Shown: positions 1 to 7,225 of the stretch, piece after piece
Layout: every line of letters starts with the position of its first letter
Position numbering within the stretch: position 1 is the stretch's first letter
Assembly: GCF_031599675.1 (NCBI RefSeq)
Contig: NZ_CP134223.1
Span: 5,686,501 to 5,750,500, forward strand
Source of the DNA: Paenibacillus pedocola
GTDB lineage: Bacteria; Bacillota; Bacilli; Paenibacillales; Paenibacillaceae
Reading direction: 5' to 3'
DNA: 64,000 bases
Made by a program: the position numbers and the translations under genes
Notes under the pieces: generated by a model
The model's database searches: none
The model's input: only the letters and a program-made list of their open reading frames with translations
What the model was told of the DNA's origin: nothing

Positions 1-357
1 AAGCGGCGCTTCAAGACCATTGTCGAATACGGCGTTCATCACTCCGGCTTTCAGTCCGCTGACCGATTGGCCCATAAAAGAAAAGGTATAGCTCTTCTCC
101 GTGGAATTATAAGTCAGTCTTGCACCGATAACATCGGAGAACGCCCGGATCGGCATCATCAGCTTATTGTCCTTGATATAAGGAGCCAGCTTGCCCGGAA
201 ACAGTACATAACTGTCGTTAATAAACAGCGGGAGCAGCTGCTCTCCTCTGATCTCTGCGGCGGAAGCCCTGGCGGGCGCGAATGCTGTACCTGCACTTAT
301 TGCAGCAACCAGTATGAAGATCAGCAAAGCCCGGACTCTGTGCACGAAATGGTTCAT
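1..357 (-). CDS. Secreted copper-amine-oxidase-N (stalk) domain protein, 3' end cut by window
   Basis: Reading the minus strand from ATG at 357 gives 119 codons without a stop, running off the left edge. The N-terminus (MNHFVHRVRALLIF...) is a signal peptide with a long hydrophobic stretch and an Ala-rich cleavage zone near residues 25-34. It is followed by LLPLFINDSYVLFPGK and LMMPIRAFSDVIGARLTYN, the pattern of the copper amine oxidase N-terminal domain (PF07833), which in Paenibacillus is usually a secreted wall or stalk module rather than an enzyme. A purine-rich AGGAAGAAGG lies about 8 nt upstream of the ATG. The C-terminal part and therefore any effector domain is not visible. Confidence 0.75.
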   Translation of the reverse strand, partial: MNHFVHRVRALLIFILVAAISAGTAFAPARASAAEIRGEQLLPLFINDSYVLFPGKLAPYIKDNKLMMPIRAFSDVIGARLTYNSTEKSYTFSFMGQSVSGLKAGVMNAVFDNGLEAPL

Positions 358-487
358 TAGCGGATACCTTCTTCCTATCTATAATATATAAGTATGGACT
401 CCAGCGTGACGTATTGCCGTTCAGCCGGGCTCAATGCTTCCCTTGAGCATTTGTCACTTTTTTCCTGCAACTCTCCCATCTTATAGA

Positions 488-533
488 CTCATGTAAGGCA
501 ACAAAAGTTTCGCGGAACCTGAACTTACATAAG
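488..533. other. Stem-loop in a 337-bp gene-free stretch (358-694)
   Basis: CTCATGTAAG (488-497) and CTTACATAAG (524-533) form a 10-bp stem with one wobble pair around a 26-nt loop. No ORF with a ribosome binding site occupies 358-694, and no T-run follows directly in either direction, so this is not a simple terminator. It lies 160 bp upstream of the small peptide gene at 695 and could be part of its leader or of an opposing RNA. A shorter hairpin (GCTCAA/TTGAGC) sits at about 430-449. Confidence 0.4.
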
Positions 534-665
534 AAGTAACCTGTCTGCGGGAAAAAGCGGCATTAATTATTTACGCCGTAAAGTACTAACGGCATGTAGA
601 GTCTCATATTCTGAATTAGGGAAACCAAACCGCTCCTGGAGAGGAGATACCGGTCCGATAGAGCC

Positions 666-680
666 ATCCTGAAGCAGGAT
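666..680 (+). promoter_or_regulatory. Hairpin directly upstream of the ribosome binding site of the small peptide gene
   Basis: ATCCTG (666-671) pairs with CAGGAT (675-680) across a 3-nt loop, and the Shine-Dalgarno GGAGG begins two bases later at 682. Hairpins abutting the start region are common in messages of small type I toxins, where they limit ribosome access; that role here is inference. Confidence 0.45.
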
Positions 681-694
681 TGGAGGAAAGGACC

Positions 695-775
695 ATGAGT
701 ACAGATCAGCTTATTGCACTGCTTGTTCTTGTCATTATGATCGTACAGCTTGCCGTCAAGAAGGGGAAATCCTGA
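695..775 (+). CDS. 26-residue hydrophobic peptide, holin-like/type I toxin-like
   Basis: ATG at 695 is preceded by GGAGG at 682-686 with an 8-nt gap; the frame runs 26 codons to TGA at 773-775. The product starts MSTDQLIALLVLVIM and ends in a short basic tail (VKKGKS). It is a single membrane segment with a polar N-terminus and Lys-rich C-terminus, the layout of the small holin-like toxins (TxpA/BsrG type and the Hol_Tox family) of Bacillales. An intrinsic terminator follows within 15 bp, so the gene is a compact unit of about 200 bp. It is below usual gene-caller cut-offs. The family assignment rests on architecture only; a small regulatory membrane peptide is the alternative. Confidence 0.6.
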   Translation: MSTDQLIALLVLVIMIVQLAVKKGKS

Positions 776-787
776 CGTCACGCCACA

Positions 788-836
788 AAGCCGGGCAGCC
801 ACGGATCTAGGATCCGGGATTGCCCGGTTTTCGTTT
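788..836 (+). terminator. Intrinsic terminator of the small peptide gene
   Basis: CCGGGCA (791-797) pairs with TGCCCGG (821-827), followed by TTTTCGTTTT on the plus strand. The loop itself contains a GGATC/GATCC inverted repeat. Confidence 0.7.
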
Positions 837-915
837 TGGGACCACTTATATTTTCCTATTCCTATCATTAGCACTGGAGATCTTCCCACTCTATAGGTCT
901 GCGTGATACTTCAGG

Positions 916-2181
916 TTATCTCACAAAAATACGGATTTGGTCATCACGCGTCCTGTTCAATACACGGTATCCGGCTGGAGCGGCAGTCGCAATTCCATCA
1001 TTATTCGGCATACAGTAGCTTCCCGGCTGGCAGGTGCCGTCATCGCGGACAAGCAGCTTGCCGAGGATGCCTACCGCGACCCATTCCTCTCTTTCGATAC
1101 GCGGGATATAGGCCTGTGAAGCGTTCCAGTCGGGATTTAAGACCGGCTCTATTTTGGTTGTAGCGGTGCGGAGCACGTTGCCCGCCGGATCTCTGACCTC
1201 CGGAACCTCCACCTCCTGATATAGAATCCGGTCCCACTCATCAGTCACGAACAGCTTATGCCAGCGCAGATCGCTTGAATCCGCCAGGATAGCCGGTCTT
1301 GCACTCACTACACCGAGAATATAAGAATCCCCGGAGGTGGCCTTACGGATCTTATCGCCGGCACCGTCAAAGGTAACGAAATATCCAGGCTCCAGCGCTA
1401 TACCGTCAGCCGTTTCGAACATCTCCGCATAATCGGCCGCTGCCGGGGAAATGACTGTACCATCCAAATACAAATTGCCTGTTGCTCCTTCGATCACTGC
1501 AGAATTAAGGCTAGGTCCCACCGTCAGCCCGTTCGCCAGATGCCAGGAGTAGGCAAACCGGGTGGAACCGTTCTGGCCCATAATATGCGCTCCTGTATGA
1601 TCCGGCATTACCATCGTGTTCTCCCCTTCGGCATGGGAATTCGCCCCAAAGGCCTGAGTCATAAAACCCTCTGCGTGGGAAGCCTGACCATCGGCCGTGG
1701 TATTAGCGCCCTCTGCATGGGCATAAGCCCCGCTGGAGACGCTGCTTACACCTTCCGCATGGGCGAACGAGCCGCCGGCCACCGTGTTTGCCCCTTCCGC
1801 ATGAGCGGCTGTGCCACTTGCGGTCGTGCTATGCCCTTCCGCATGCGAATGATCGCCCAAAGCCTGGGTGCTATTGCCTTCGGCATGAGCCTCCGCTCCG
1901 GCTGCCAGCGTCAATGCTCCCTCTGCATGCGTACTATTGCCGGTTGCATGGGTTAAATATCCTTCGGCATGCGATGCTTCTCCACTGGCGGTTGTAGAAG
2001 TGCCCTCCGCATGGGCCGTATCGTTCGTTGCCTGCGTAAGATGCCCTTCAGCATGTGCCGCACTGCCGCTGGCAATCGTAGTGCTGCCTTCGGCATGGGC
2101 GCTCTCCCCGCTGGCTTGTGTAGAATAGCCTTCCGAATAAGCGGCTGCAGCACCCGCCGTATTTCCTGCCCCATTCTCCAC
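916..2181 (-). CDS. Head-repeat surface protein with C-terminal Peptidase_G2-type auto-processing domain
   Basis: The 421-residue product has two halves. Residues about 14-195 are thirteen tandem 14-residue units of the form AHAEGxxTxASGxx, the repeat seen in trimeric-adhesin heads and phage fibre shafts. The rest (from GAHIMGQNGSTRFAYSW through YAEMFETADG, LEPGYFVTF and DKIRKATSGDSYILGVVS) matches the Peptidase_G2 / intramolecular chaperone auto-processing domain known from SPbeta-like appendages and tailspikes. The frame opens at GTG (2181), but the best Shine-Dalgarno (AGGAG, 2181-2185) touches that codon and is better spaced for an out-of-frame ATG at 2174, so the true start is uncertain. 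No other phage genes are adjacent, so this is probably a stand-alone surface or spore-coat fibre. Confidence 0.75.
   Translation of the reverse strand: MENGAGNTAGAAAAYSEGYSTQASGESAHAEGSTTIASGSAAHAEGHLTQATNDTAHAEGTSTTASGEASHAEGYLTHATGNSTHAEGALTLAAGAEAHAEGNSTQALGDHSHAEGHSTTASGTAAHAEGANTVAGGSFAHAEGVSSVSSGAYAHAEGANTTADGQASHAEGFMTQAFGANSHAEGENTMVMPDHTGAHIMGQNGSTRFAYSWHLANGLTVGPSLNSAVIEGATGNLYLDGTVISPAAADYAEMFETADGIALEPGYFVTFDGAGDKIRKATSGDSYILGVVSARPAILADSSDLRWHKLFVTDEWDRILYQEVEVPEVRDPAGNVLRTATTKIEPVLNPDWNASQAYIPRIEREEWVAVGILGKLLVRDDGTCQPGSYCMPNNDGIATAAPAGYRVLNRTRDDQIRIFVR
1600..2142 (-). repeat. Thirteen tandem 42-bp units coding for the HAEG repeat
   Basis: The segment encodes successive 14-residue units, nearly all with (A/S/T)HAEG at the start and a small-residue turn near the end. 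On the plus strand it shows as recurring CCTTC-GCATG every 42 bp. Units differ at the DNA level, so the array is old or selected at protein level rather than a fresh duplication. Confidence 0.85.
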
Positions 2182-2321
2182 TCCTGATCACCGCTTTCGT
2201 CCGTAATACAATAAGCTATGTCCCAAGATGATGGCCAGTAACGGCAAACCGGTCCAAGTGTTCCAAATTGGCGCATTCTCCTATAACTCCAATGAAAGAC
2301 CACTCATTTCACTTACTAAAG

Positions 2322-2350
2322 TTGAGAAACAGTAAAAAATATAGTAATAT
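2322..2350 (+). promoter_or_regulatory. Promoter of the luciferase-like oxidoreductase gene
   Basis: TTGAGA (2322-2327), a 17-nt spacer and TAATAT (2345-2350) form a sigma-A-type promoter about 30 bp before the start codon. Confidence 0.55.
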
Positions 2351-2378
2351 AGATTCATGAAGAAGGAGGCGGATGAAG

Positions 2379-3419
2379 ATGGAGATTGGAATTAGCACAT
2401 TTTTGGAAACTACACCGGACCCGGTGACCGGCAAGGTAATCAGCCATGCCGAAAGATTGCGTGAAGCGGTAGAGGAGATCGTACTTGCCGACCAGGTCGG
2501 GCTGGACGTATATGGAATAGGAGAGCATCACCGCGCCGATTACGCCGGAAGCGCGCCTGCTGTAGTACTGGCTGCTGCAGCGGCGATAACCAAGAACATC
2601 CGGCTTACCAGTGCCGTCACGGTACTGTCCTCGGATGATCCGGTCCGGGTCTATCAGGCATTCTCCACCCTCGACGGCATCTCGAACGGCCGGGCGGAGA
2701 TTATGGCGGGACGCGGTTCTTTTATTGAATCCTTCCCGCTGTTCGGCTACAGCCTGGACGATTATAACGAATTGTTCGAAGAAAAGCTGGAGCTGCTCCT
2801 GGCGATCCGCGCCTCCGAGAAGGTAACCTGGCGCGGCGGCCACCGTCCTGCCATCGATAACCTGCCGGTCTACCCGCGGGCTGTGCAGGATCCGCTGCCG
2901 GTGTGGATTGCGACAGGCGGAAATCCCGAGTCGGCGATCCGCGCAGGCACGCTTGGCCTTCCGGTTGCGTTCGCCATCATCGGCGGAATGCCGGAACGGT
3001 TCGCTCCGCTGGTTAAGCTGTACAAGGAGGCTGCTGTCCGGGCCGGACATAACCCCGACAAGCTGCAGATCGCGACCCATTCCCACGGCTTTGTCGGAGA
3101 AACCACAGAGCAGGCTGCTGCCTTGTTCTACCCTTCGACCCAGGCGCAGATGAATGTCATCGGGCGCGAACGCGGCTGGGGCCAGACTTACAACCGTGCC
3201 ACTTACGACGATGCCCGCAGCCTGCGCGGCGCGCTGTATGTCGGCGATTCCGAATATGTGGCGGAGAAAATTATTTTGCTGCATAAAAATCTCGGCGTGA
3301 CCCGCTTCTTCCTGCATGTCAACGTAGGCACCATGCCGCACCGTGAGGTCCTGCGCGCCATTGAGCTGCTGGGCACCAAGGTGGCTCCGATCGTACGCAA
3401 AGAGCTGGCCCGGGGCTAA
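2379..3419 (+). CDS. LLM-class flavin-dependent oxidoreductase (luciferase-like)
   Basis: The 346-residue protein is a bacterial-luciferase-fold flavoenzyme (PF00296). It shows the family's N-terminal pattern (EIGISTFLETTPD), LADQVGLDVYGIGEHHRAD near residues 38-52, TSAVTVLSSDDPVRVYQAF, a glycine-rich NGRAEIMAGRGSF segment and a C-terminal FFLHVNVG strand. Such enzymes oxidise small substrates with reduced FMN; the substrate is not predictable. Two ATGs are possible: 2373 is only 3 nt from AAGGAGG (2363-2369), whereas 2379 has a 9-nt gap and is preferred. The gene stands alone between its own promoter and a terminator at 3438. Confidence 0.85.
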   Translation: MEIGISTFLETTPDPVTGKVISHAERLREAVEEIVLADQVGLDVYGIGEHHRADYAGSAPAVVLAAAAAITKNIRLTSAVTVLSSDDPVRVYQAFSTLDGISNGRAEIMAGRGSFIESFPLFGYSLDDYNELFEEKLELLLAIRASEKVTWRGGHRPAIDNLPVYPRAVQDPLPVWIATGGNPESAIRAGTLGLPVAFAIIGGMPERFAPLVKLYKEAAVRAGHNPDKLQIATHSHGFVGETTEQAAALFYPSTQAQMNVIGRERGWGQTYNRATYDDARSLRGALYVGDSEYVAEKIILLHKNLGVTRFFLHVNVGTMPHREVLRAIELLGTKVAPIVRKELARG

Positions 3420-3437
3420 GAATTATTAATTACTAAC

Positions 3438-3489
3438 CAAAGAGATGCTCTAATGGCGGTATATCCGGCTCATAGAACATCTCTTTTTT
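3438..3489 (+). terminator. Intrinsic terminator after the luciferase-like gene
   Basis: AGAGATG (3441-3447) pairs with CATCTCT (3478-3484), followed by TTTTT. Its 3' half is repeated at 4917-4955. Confidence 0.7.
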
Positions 3490-3495
3490 GGCGTT
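3455..3495 (+). repeat. Left copy of a ~40-bp direct repeat bounding a two-gene cassette
   Basis: GGCGGTAT, then CTCATAGAACATCTCTTTT and GCGTT occur here and, with a 2-bp gap and two substitutions, at 4917-4955. The left copy is the 3' half of the terminator of the preceding gene. Confidence 0.75.
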
Positions 3496-3578
3496 TTATT
3501 GGAGCTGTCAAAGAAACGACCGGTCTGTATAGCATTAAAATCCCAAACGTGCTGCTCATAAAATCCCATAATACGCTG

Positions 3579-3607
3579 TTGACTTGGAGTCGGCTTCCCC
3601 TTATATT
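3579..3607 (+). promoter_or_regulatory. Promoter of the membrane protein/TetR pair, with a small inverted repeat
   Basis: TTGACT (3579-3584), 17-nt spacer, TATATT (3602-3607). GACTTGGAGTC at 3581-3591 is a short inverted repeat overlapping the -35 box and could be the operator of the downstream TetR-like regulator; that link is inference. Confidence 0.65.
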
Positions 3608-3666
3608 ATGTTTAACCCTAGTTAATTTATTTACTGCGGTTAATTTAATTCTCTGGAGGTCTTCTC

Positions 3667-4287
3667 ATGATAAATAGGCTGGTTAAAGGTCTTGAAACTG
3701 TAACGGTTAAGCTTTGGTTGCTGTTTCTATTATTGTCCCAATCTATTTATGCCATCATGCAGAACTATTCTATTCCACGAACAAGCCGAGAGGCTGGTGA
3801 TCTCTTGATCTTTGATATGAATCCTTTGGGGTATACTTATGAGTATGCGCATAGGTTTCTAACTCAGTTATCTGAAGAAGGCTATACACTCTATCTGCAT
3901 GTGCAGTTACCCCTCGATATTATGTTTCCTATCCTAAATTGCTTGACTGGATTATCTACTTTCATTTTGTTGATTCGTCTATATAATAAGGTGAAGATTA
4001 CATCAGCCTTTCCTATATACTCCTCTTTCTCAAAAACCGTATTAGCCCTCCCAATGGCAGCAATGTTATTTGATTACCTAGAGAACATCATGATATTTAT
4101 GATGCTTTCGTACAAAGCGGCAGTACCCATAAGCCTTGTATATGTTGCAAGTACTTTTACAATTATCAAAAGCATATCAACTGTAGTATTTTATATTGTG
4201 GTTATCGCTATCTTACTAGTAAACGGTGTAGCCTGGATTAGAAGCAGGTCCAAGAAGGAGCAAAGAGATGGAGAATTTCGGGATTAG
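3667..4287 (+). CDS. Multi-pass membrane protein of unknown function
   Basis: The 206-residue protein has about four hydrophobic segments (roughly residues 14-32, 83-105, 122-145 and 168-190) and a basic C-terminal tail (RSRSKKEQRD). I do not recognise the family. GGAGG lies 10 nt before the ATG. The stop codon lies 20 bp inside the following TetR-type gene, so the two are translated together and probably form a regulator/effector pair, as is typical for TetR genes next to the membrane protein they control. Codon usage is AT-richer than the oxidoreductase upstream, in keeping with an inserted cassette. Confidence 0.75.
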   Translation: MINRLVKGLETVTVKLWLLFLLLSQSIYAIMQNYSIPRTSREAGDLLIFDMNPLGYTYEYAHRFLTQLSEEGYTLYLHVQLPLDIMFPILNCLTGLSTFILLIRLYNKVKITSAFPIYSSFSKTVLALPMAAMLFDYLENIMIFMMLSYKAAVPISLVYVASTFTIIKSISTVVFYIVVIAILLVNGVAWIRSRSKKEQRDGEFRD

Positions 4288-4891
4288 AGAAAAAAAAGCA
4301 GCTCTGCTGAGGGTTTCTATTCTGGAGGAGATGCTTCGTCTGCTAAGAATGAAAAGTATTAATGATTTAACCCTTGAAGAACTGTGTTCTAACATTAATA
4401 CAACTAAAGTAACTTTTTTTAAAAACTTCAGCTACAAAGAACAGGTGTTAGATTACTTTATTTGCAAGTGGCTTTATGATAGAAGTTTTGATATCCACCG
4501 CAAAAGGTATCCAGGTGAAGCAGGATTGTATAAAGTATTTCAATCGATTTGTGAGGATACGGTTCCCGGTAAAAAAATCATGATATCACTCATTCAATAT
4601 TACAGTAAGCTTACCGAAAAACCACCCGCTATCGAGCCTTCACCTTACGAGTATTATCTCTTTAATCAGGAAGCTTTTGAACAACAGGTAGAGCCGCTGA
4701 GCCTGCAGCAAGTTTTTAACTACCATCTTTCGGAGATAAAAAAGATACATCCTTCCCAGTATAATGAAGTAGTATCTCAATTATTCGCCTTAATGTATGG
4801 AGTACCCATTCAAACGCATATTATGGAACTTGAGAATATGTACCCTTTTTATGAGGCAGGTATCAAGCGGATTATAGGGGAATCGTCCTAA
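4268..4891 (+). CDS. TetR/AcrR-type transcriptional regulator
   Basis: The 207-residue product begins with a TetR-like three-helix DNA-binding domain: residues 10-60 include ILEEMLRLLRMKSINDLTLEELC and NINTTKVTFFKNFSYKEQVLDYF, the position where TetR proteins carry the recognition helix and the YFxxKEeLl motif. The remainder is helical and ligand-specific. AAGGAG precedes the ATG by 8 nt and lies inside the upstream membrane-protein gene; the frames overlap by 20 bp. It probably represses its own operon, with the inverted repeat at the -35 of the 3579 promoter as a candidate site. Confidence 0.8.
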   Translation: MENFGIREKKAALLRVSILEEMLRLLRMKSINDLTLEELCSNINTTKVTFFKNFSYKEQVLDYFICKWLYDRSFDIHRKRYPGEAGLYKVFQSICEDTVPGKKIMISLIQYYSKLTEKPPAIEPSPYEYYLFNQEAFEQQVEPLSLQQVFNYHLSEIKKIHPSQYNEVVSQLFALMYGVPIQTHIMELENMYPFYEAGIKRIIGESS

Positions 4892-4916
4892 AAAAAGACG
4901 CATGGCTTTTGGTGGC

Positions 4917-4955
4917 GGCGGTATCCTGCTCATAGAACATCTCTTTTTTAGCGTT
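4917..4955 (+). repeat. Right copy of the ~40-bp direct repeat bounding the cassette
   Basis: Copy of 3455-3495. The matching 5' terminator arm (AGAGATG) is missing here, so this copy cannot fold into the same terminator. It abuts the stop codon of the convergent acetyltransferase gene. Confidence 0.75.
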
Positions 4956-5859
4956 ACTTACGGACGGAGCTGTGCTTCCACCACGTCTCGGTCGAATACG
5001 GGCGAAACCCGATGCTGTAGTAGAACTGCTGGGATGAACCGACATACGCCCTTTTCGCCCCGCGTTCTCCGCATCGTCTGACGCCTTCCAGAACCGCAGC
5101 CTTGCCTAAACCCTTCATCCGGTACGCCGGATCGGTTGCAACAGGCTCTACCAGCGCATAATCATTCCCGGGCAGATGCCACATCCCGCAGTAAGCAACA
5201 AACTGGCCGTCCGGGGCGGCAACGGCAATTTTCAGATTCAGATCCACATGAGGGCCGGAGAGCTCCGTCTGTCTATCCAGCAGATCCTGGATGGCTTCTG
5301 GCGCTTCTCCTTCGTGATTGAACCCGCGCCACAACACTTTATTATATTTGTTTAAATCGAACTCATCCGCCAGGCTGACGATACGGTATCCCTCAGGCAA
5401 GGTGTATTTCATTAAGGATTCTTCGATGGGGATCACAGCATTACACTCATGTTCCTGCGTGGGTTTTAAACCCAGCCCGGCGGCAATCTGCTGAAAATCA
5501 CTGTCGGAATCACGGATCAGTACCTGGACTTCCCCGTCTTTTCTTAGCGAGTCTTTGGCATACAGCAGCATTTCCTCCTTCAAAAAAACATAACCGGGGT
5601 CCACACTAAACCAGACATTACCGACATTTTGTTCATAGGTAGCGAGTCCCACGATTCTCCCGGCGTCCTCCCAGATCCCGATTTTATGGAGATTCGCTGT
5701 ATCCAGGAACGGTAAAGAAAACATCCACTCCCAGCGCCCCCACAAAAATCCTTCATTAATAACCTCCGGATCATTCAGCCGGAATAGAAACTCATGAACA
5801 CGCTGAAACTCCGGAGTAAAACCGGGTACACGGGTATAGGGTTTAAATGATATTGGCAT
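4954..5859 (-). CDS. GNAT family N-acetyltransferase
   Basis: From ATG at 5859 the product has 301 residues. This start has CAGGAGG about 10 nt upstream; the longer open frame to 5958 has no ribosome binding site. The protein looks like a double-domain GNAT. The C-terminal half carries the acetyl-CoA signature (LVEPVATDPAYRMKGLGKAA, then YVGSSQQFYYSIGF), the classical motif A RxxGLG and the terminal GF. The N-terminal half resembles a degenerate GNAT domain (KIGIWEDAGRIVGLATYE). The acceptor substrate is unknown. Confidence 0.8.
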   Translation of the reverse strand: MPISFKPYTRVPGFTPEFQRVHEFLFRLNDPEVINEGFLWGRWEWMFSLPFLDTANLHKIGIWEDAGRIVGLATYEQNVGNVWFSVDPGYVFLKEEMLLYAKDSLRKDGEVQVLIRDSDSDFQQIAAGLGLKPTQEHECNAVIPIEESLMKYTLPEGYRIVSLADEFDLNKYNKVLWRGFNHEGEAPEAIQDLLDRQTELSGPHVDLNLKIAVAAPDGQFVAYCGMWHLPGNDYALVEPVATDPAYRMKGLGKAAVLEGVRRCGERGAKRAYVGSSQQFYYSIGFRPYSTETWWKHSSVRK

Positions 5860-6040
5860 ATCCTTTAGCCTCCTGTAACGCTTGATGCCTCTTATTATAG
5901 GAGCCGTCAATGGGTAAGGATATTCCCAGAATGTTTTAAAAAGAAATGACCCGCTCATCCGCCAACAGAATCAAATATGCTAGCTGCTCCGTTAATGTAA
6001 ATTTGAATGACATTGTAGACTTGGATCCCTTTGTATTCAG

Positions 6041-6490
6041 CTAACGTTCCTCTTTAGTTGAACTAGAGTCGTTATAAAGCGAATCTGTTTTTTCAAGATA
6101 GTAATCTACCAGAACATAGATGAACCCTGCAATGACATAAAGAATAATAGCCGTCCTACTATCCAAATGATATTCCTCTATAAATCGTGATTCGTAAGAC
6201 ATGTGGAATAAAACGTATCCTCCAATACCACTCAGTGCTAAAATCATTAAACGGTCTATAAAAGGATTTGCTAACTTTCGAACAACCCAGGCTAAAGGAA
6301 ACAGTACAATGGGGTATAGCACAGACGAAAGAAGGTACATCAAAAAAATAGTAACAAACCCCAGGTTTCGAAAACCGTAGTAATCAGTTGTGCTTATTTT
6401 ATTCCCTTCCAGAAGCTCCAATCCAAAGTATGCCAAGGTATATAAAACTGATGAAATAACCCATAGCATTATGTGTTTAACTGCGCGCAA
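6041..6490 (-). CDS. Small membrane protein, unknown
   Basis: The 149-residue protein has four hydrophobic segments (about residues 5-25, 42-72, 78-97 and 112-130) and a charged C-terminal tail. The likely start is TTG at 6490, because GGTGGGG lies 5 nt upstream; the first in-frame ATG at 6469 has no Shine-Dalgarno. No family is recognised. It stands alone between the acetyltransferase and the deaminase, all on the same strand. Confidence 0.6.
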   Translation of the reverse strand: MRAVKHIMLWVISSVLYTLAYFGLELLEGNKISTTDYYGFRNLGFVTIFLMYLLSSVLYPIVLFPLAWVVRKLANPFIDRLMILALSGIGGYVLFHMSYESRFIEEYHLDSRTAIILYVIAGFIYVLVDYYLEKTDSLYNDSSSTKEER

Positions 6491-6548
6491 AGTAACCCCA
6501 CCATTTATTTATTTTTATAACAAATAGGAATGCTGCCCGTTAGTAGAA

Positions 6549-6590
6549 TAAAAGCAGCCCTCACGTTGATCGGCTGCCTTCTTGTTTTTA
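6549..6590. terminator. Probable bidirectional terminator between deaminase and small membrane protein
   Basis: GCAGCC (6554-6559) pairs with GGCTGC (6572-6577). T-rich tracts flank both sides: CTTGTTTTT on plus and TTTTATT on minus. On the minus strand it would end the deaminase transcript. Confidence 0.6.
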
Positions 6591-6678
6591 TGGATCTGTC
6601 GTTTCCCGTTAGCCAATACAAGCTGCTTGTAGGTCACAAAAGTAAAGCCTTTATAAATAAATAGGAGTTTAAGAGTGT

Positions 6679-7146
6679 TTAGCCTTTTTTGTTTTGCGGG
6701 AAATAGTTGGACAATATTTTTAGGCTTTCTTCTCGCAATATTCCGCCTGTAACTTCAGGTTTATGGTATGAGTTTCCAAATACAATTTGAGAAGCATTGC
6801 TTCCCTGCTCGTCTAAAAGATCACATAGATCGATATCACTGGCGGCATAAACGAGTCGCCCAAGCTTTGTCCAAACCATCGCACCAGAGCACATAAAACA
6901 TGGTTCACAGCTTGAATATAACGTGTAATCTTGTAAATCGGTTATGTGTGTTTCTGCACAGAATTTCCGTAGCAAGCCTGCTTCTGCATGGAACGTTGGA
7001 TCAGTCGCTGAATAAATCTGGTTCTCGTTACTATAAACAATTTCACCATCTTTAACCAATACTGCACCAAAAGGTTCGTTACCATGCTCAACAGCAAGTT
7101 GAGAAAGTCTAATTGCTTCTTTCATGAAAAGTTCGTCTTGGCTCAT
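6679..7146 (-). CDS. Nucleoside/cytidine-type deaminase (CMP-dCMP deaminase family)
   Basis: The 155-residue enzyme has both zinc motifs of the cytidine deaminase superfamily: HAE at 53-55 and PCFMC at 82-86 (Cys83, Cys86). The surrounding NEPFGAVLVKDGEIV and TLYSSCEPCFMC are typical of the guanine deaminase/tRNA-adenosine deaminase branch. The reaction is zinc-dependent hydrolytic deamination of a nucleobase or nucleoside; guanine is the commonest substrate for proteins of this length and pattern, but this cannot be settled here. AGGGAAAG lies about 6 nt before the ATG. Confidence 0.85.
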   Translation of the reverse strand: MSQDELFMKEAIRLSQLAVEHGNEPFGAVLVKDGEIVYSNENQIYSATDPTFHAEAGLLRKFCAETHITDLQDYTLYSSCEPCFMCSGAMVWTKLGRLVYAASDIDLCDLLDEQGSNASQIVFGNSYHKPEVTGGILREESLKILSNYFPQNKKG

Positions 7147-7225
7147 TATTCTTTCCCTTCCTTCTACCCTCTATGATAGTTTTAACAAAATGGAATGTGA
7201 TTTACGATTATAGCGTAATCACATA

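Noticed and set aside
563..889. 108-codon minus-strand ORF opposite the small peptide gene
   Set aside because: No ribosome binding site; it runs across the plus-strand terminator and small gene, and its composition is not protein-like.
1600..2142. CRISPR-like periodic pattern
   Set aside because: The 42-bp period is a protein-coding repeat without invariant direct repeats and unique spacers.
2355..3341. 328-codon minus ORF opposite the luciferase-like gene
   Set aside because: Shadow of a GC-rich coding frame; the plus-strand protein has clear family motifs.
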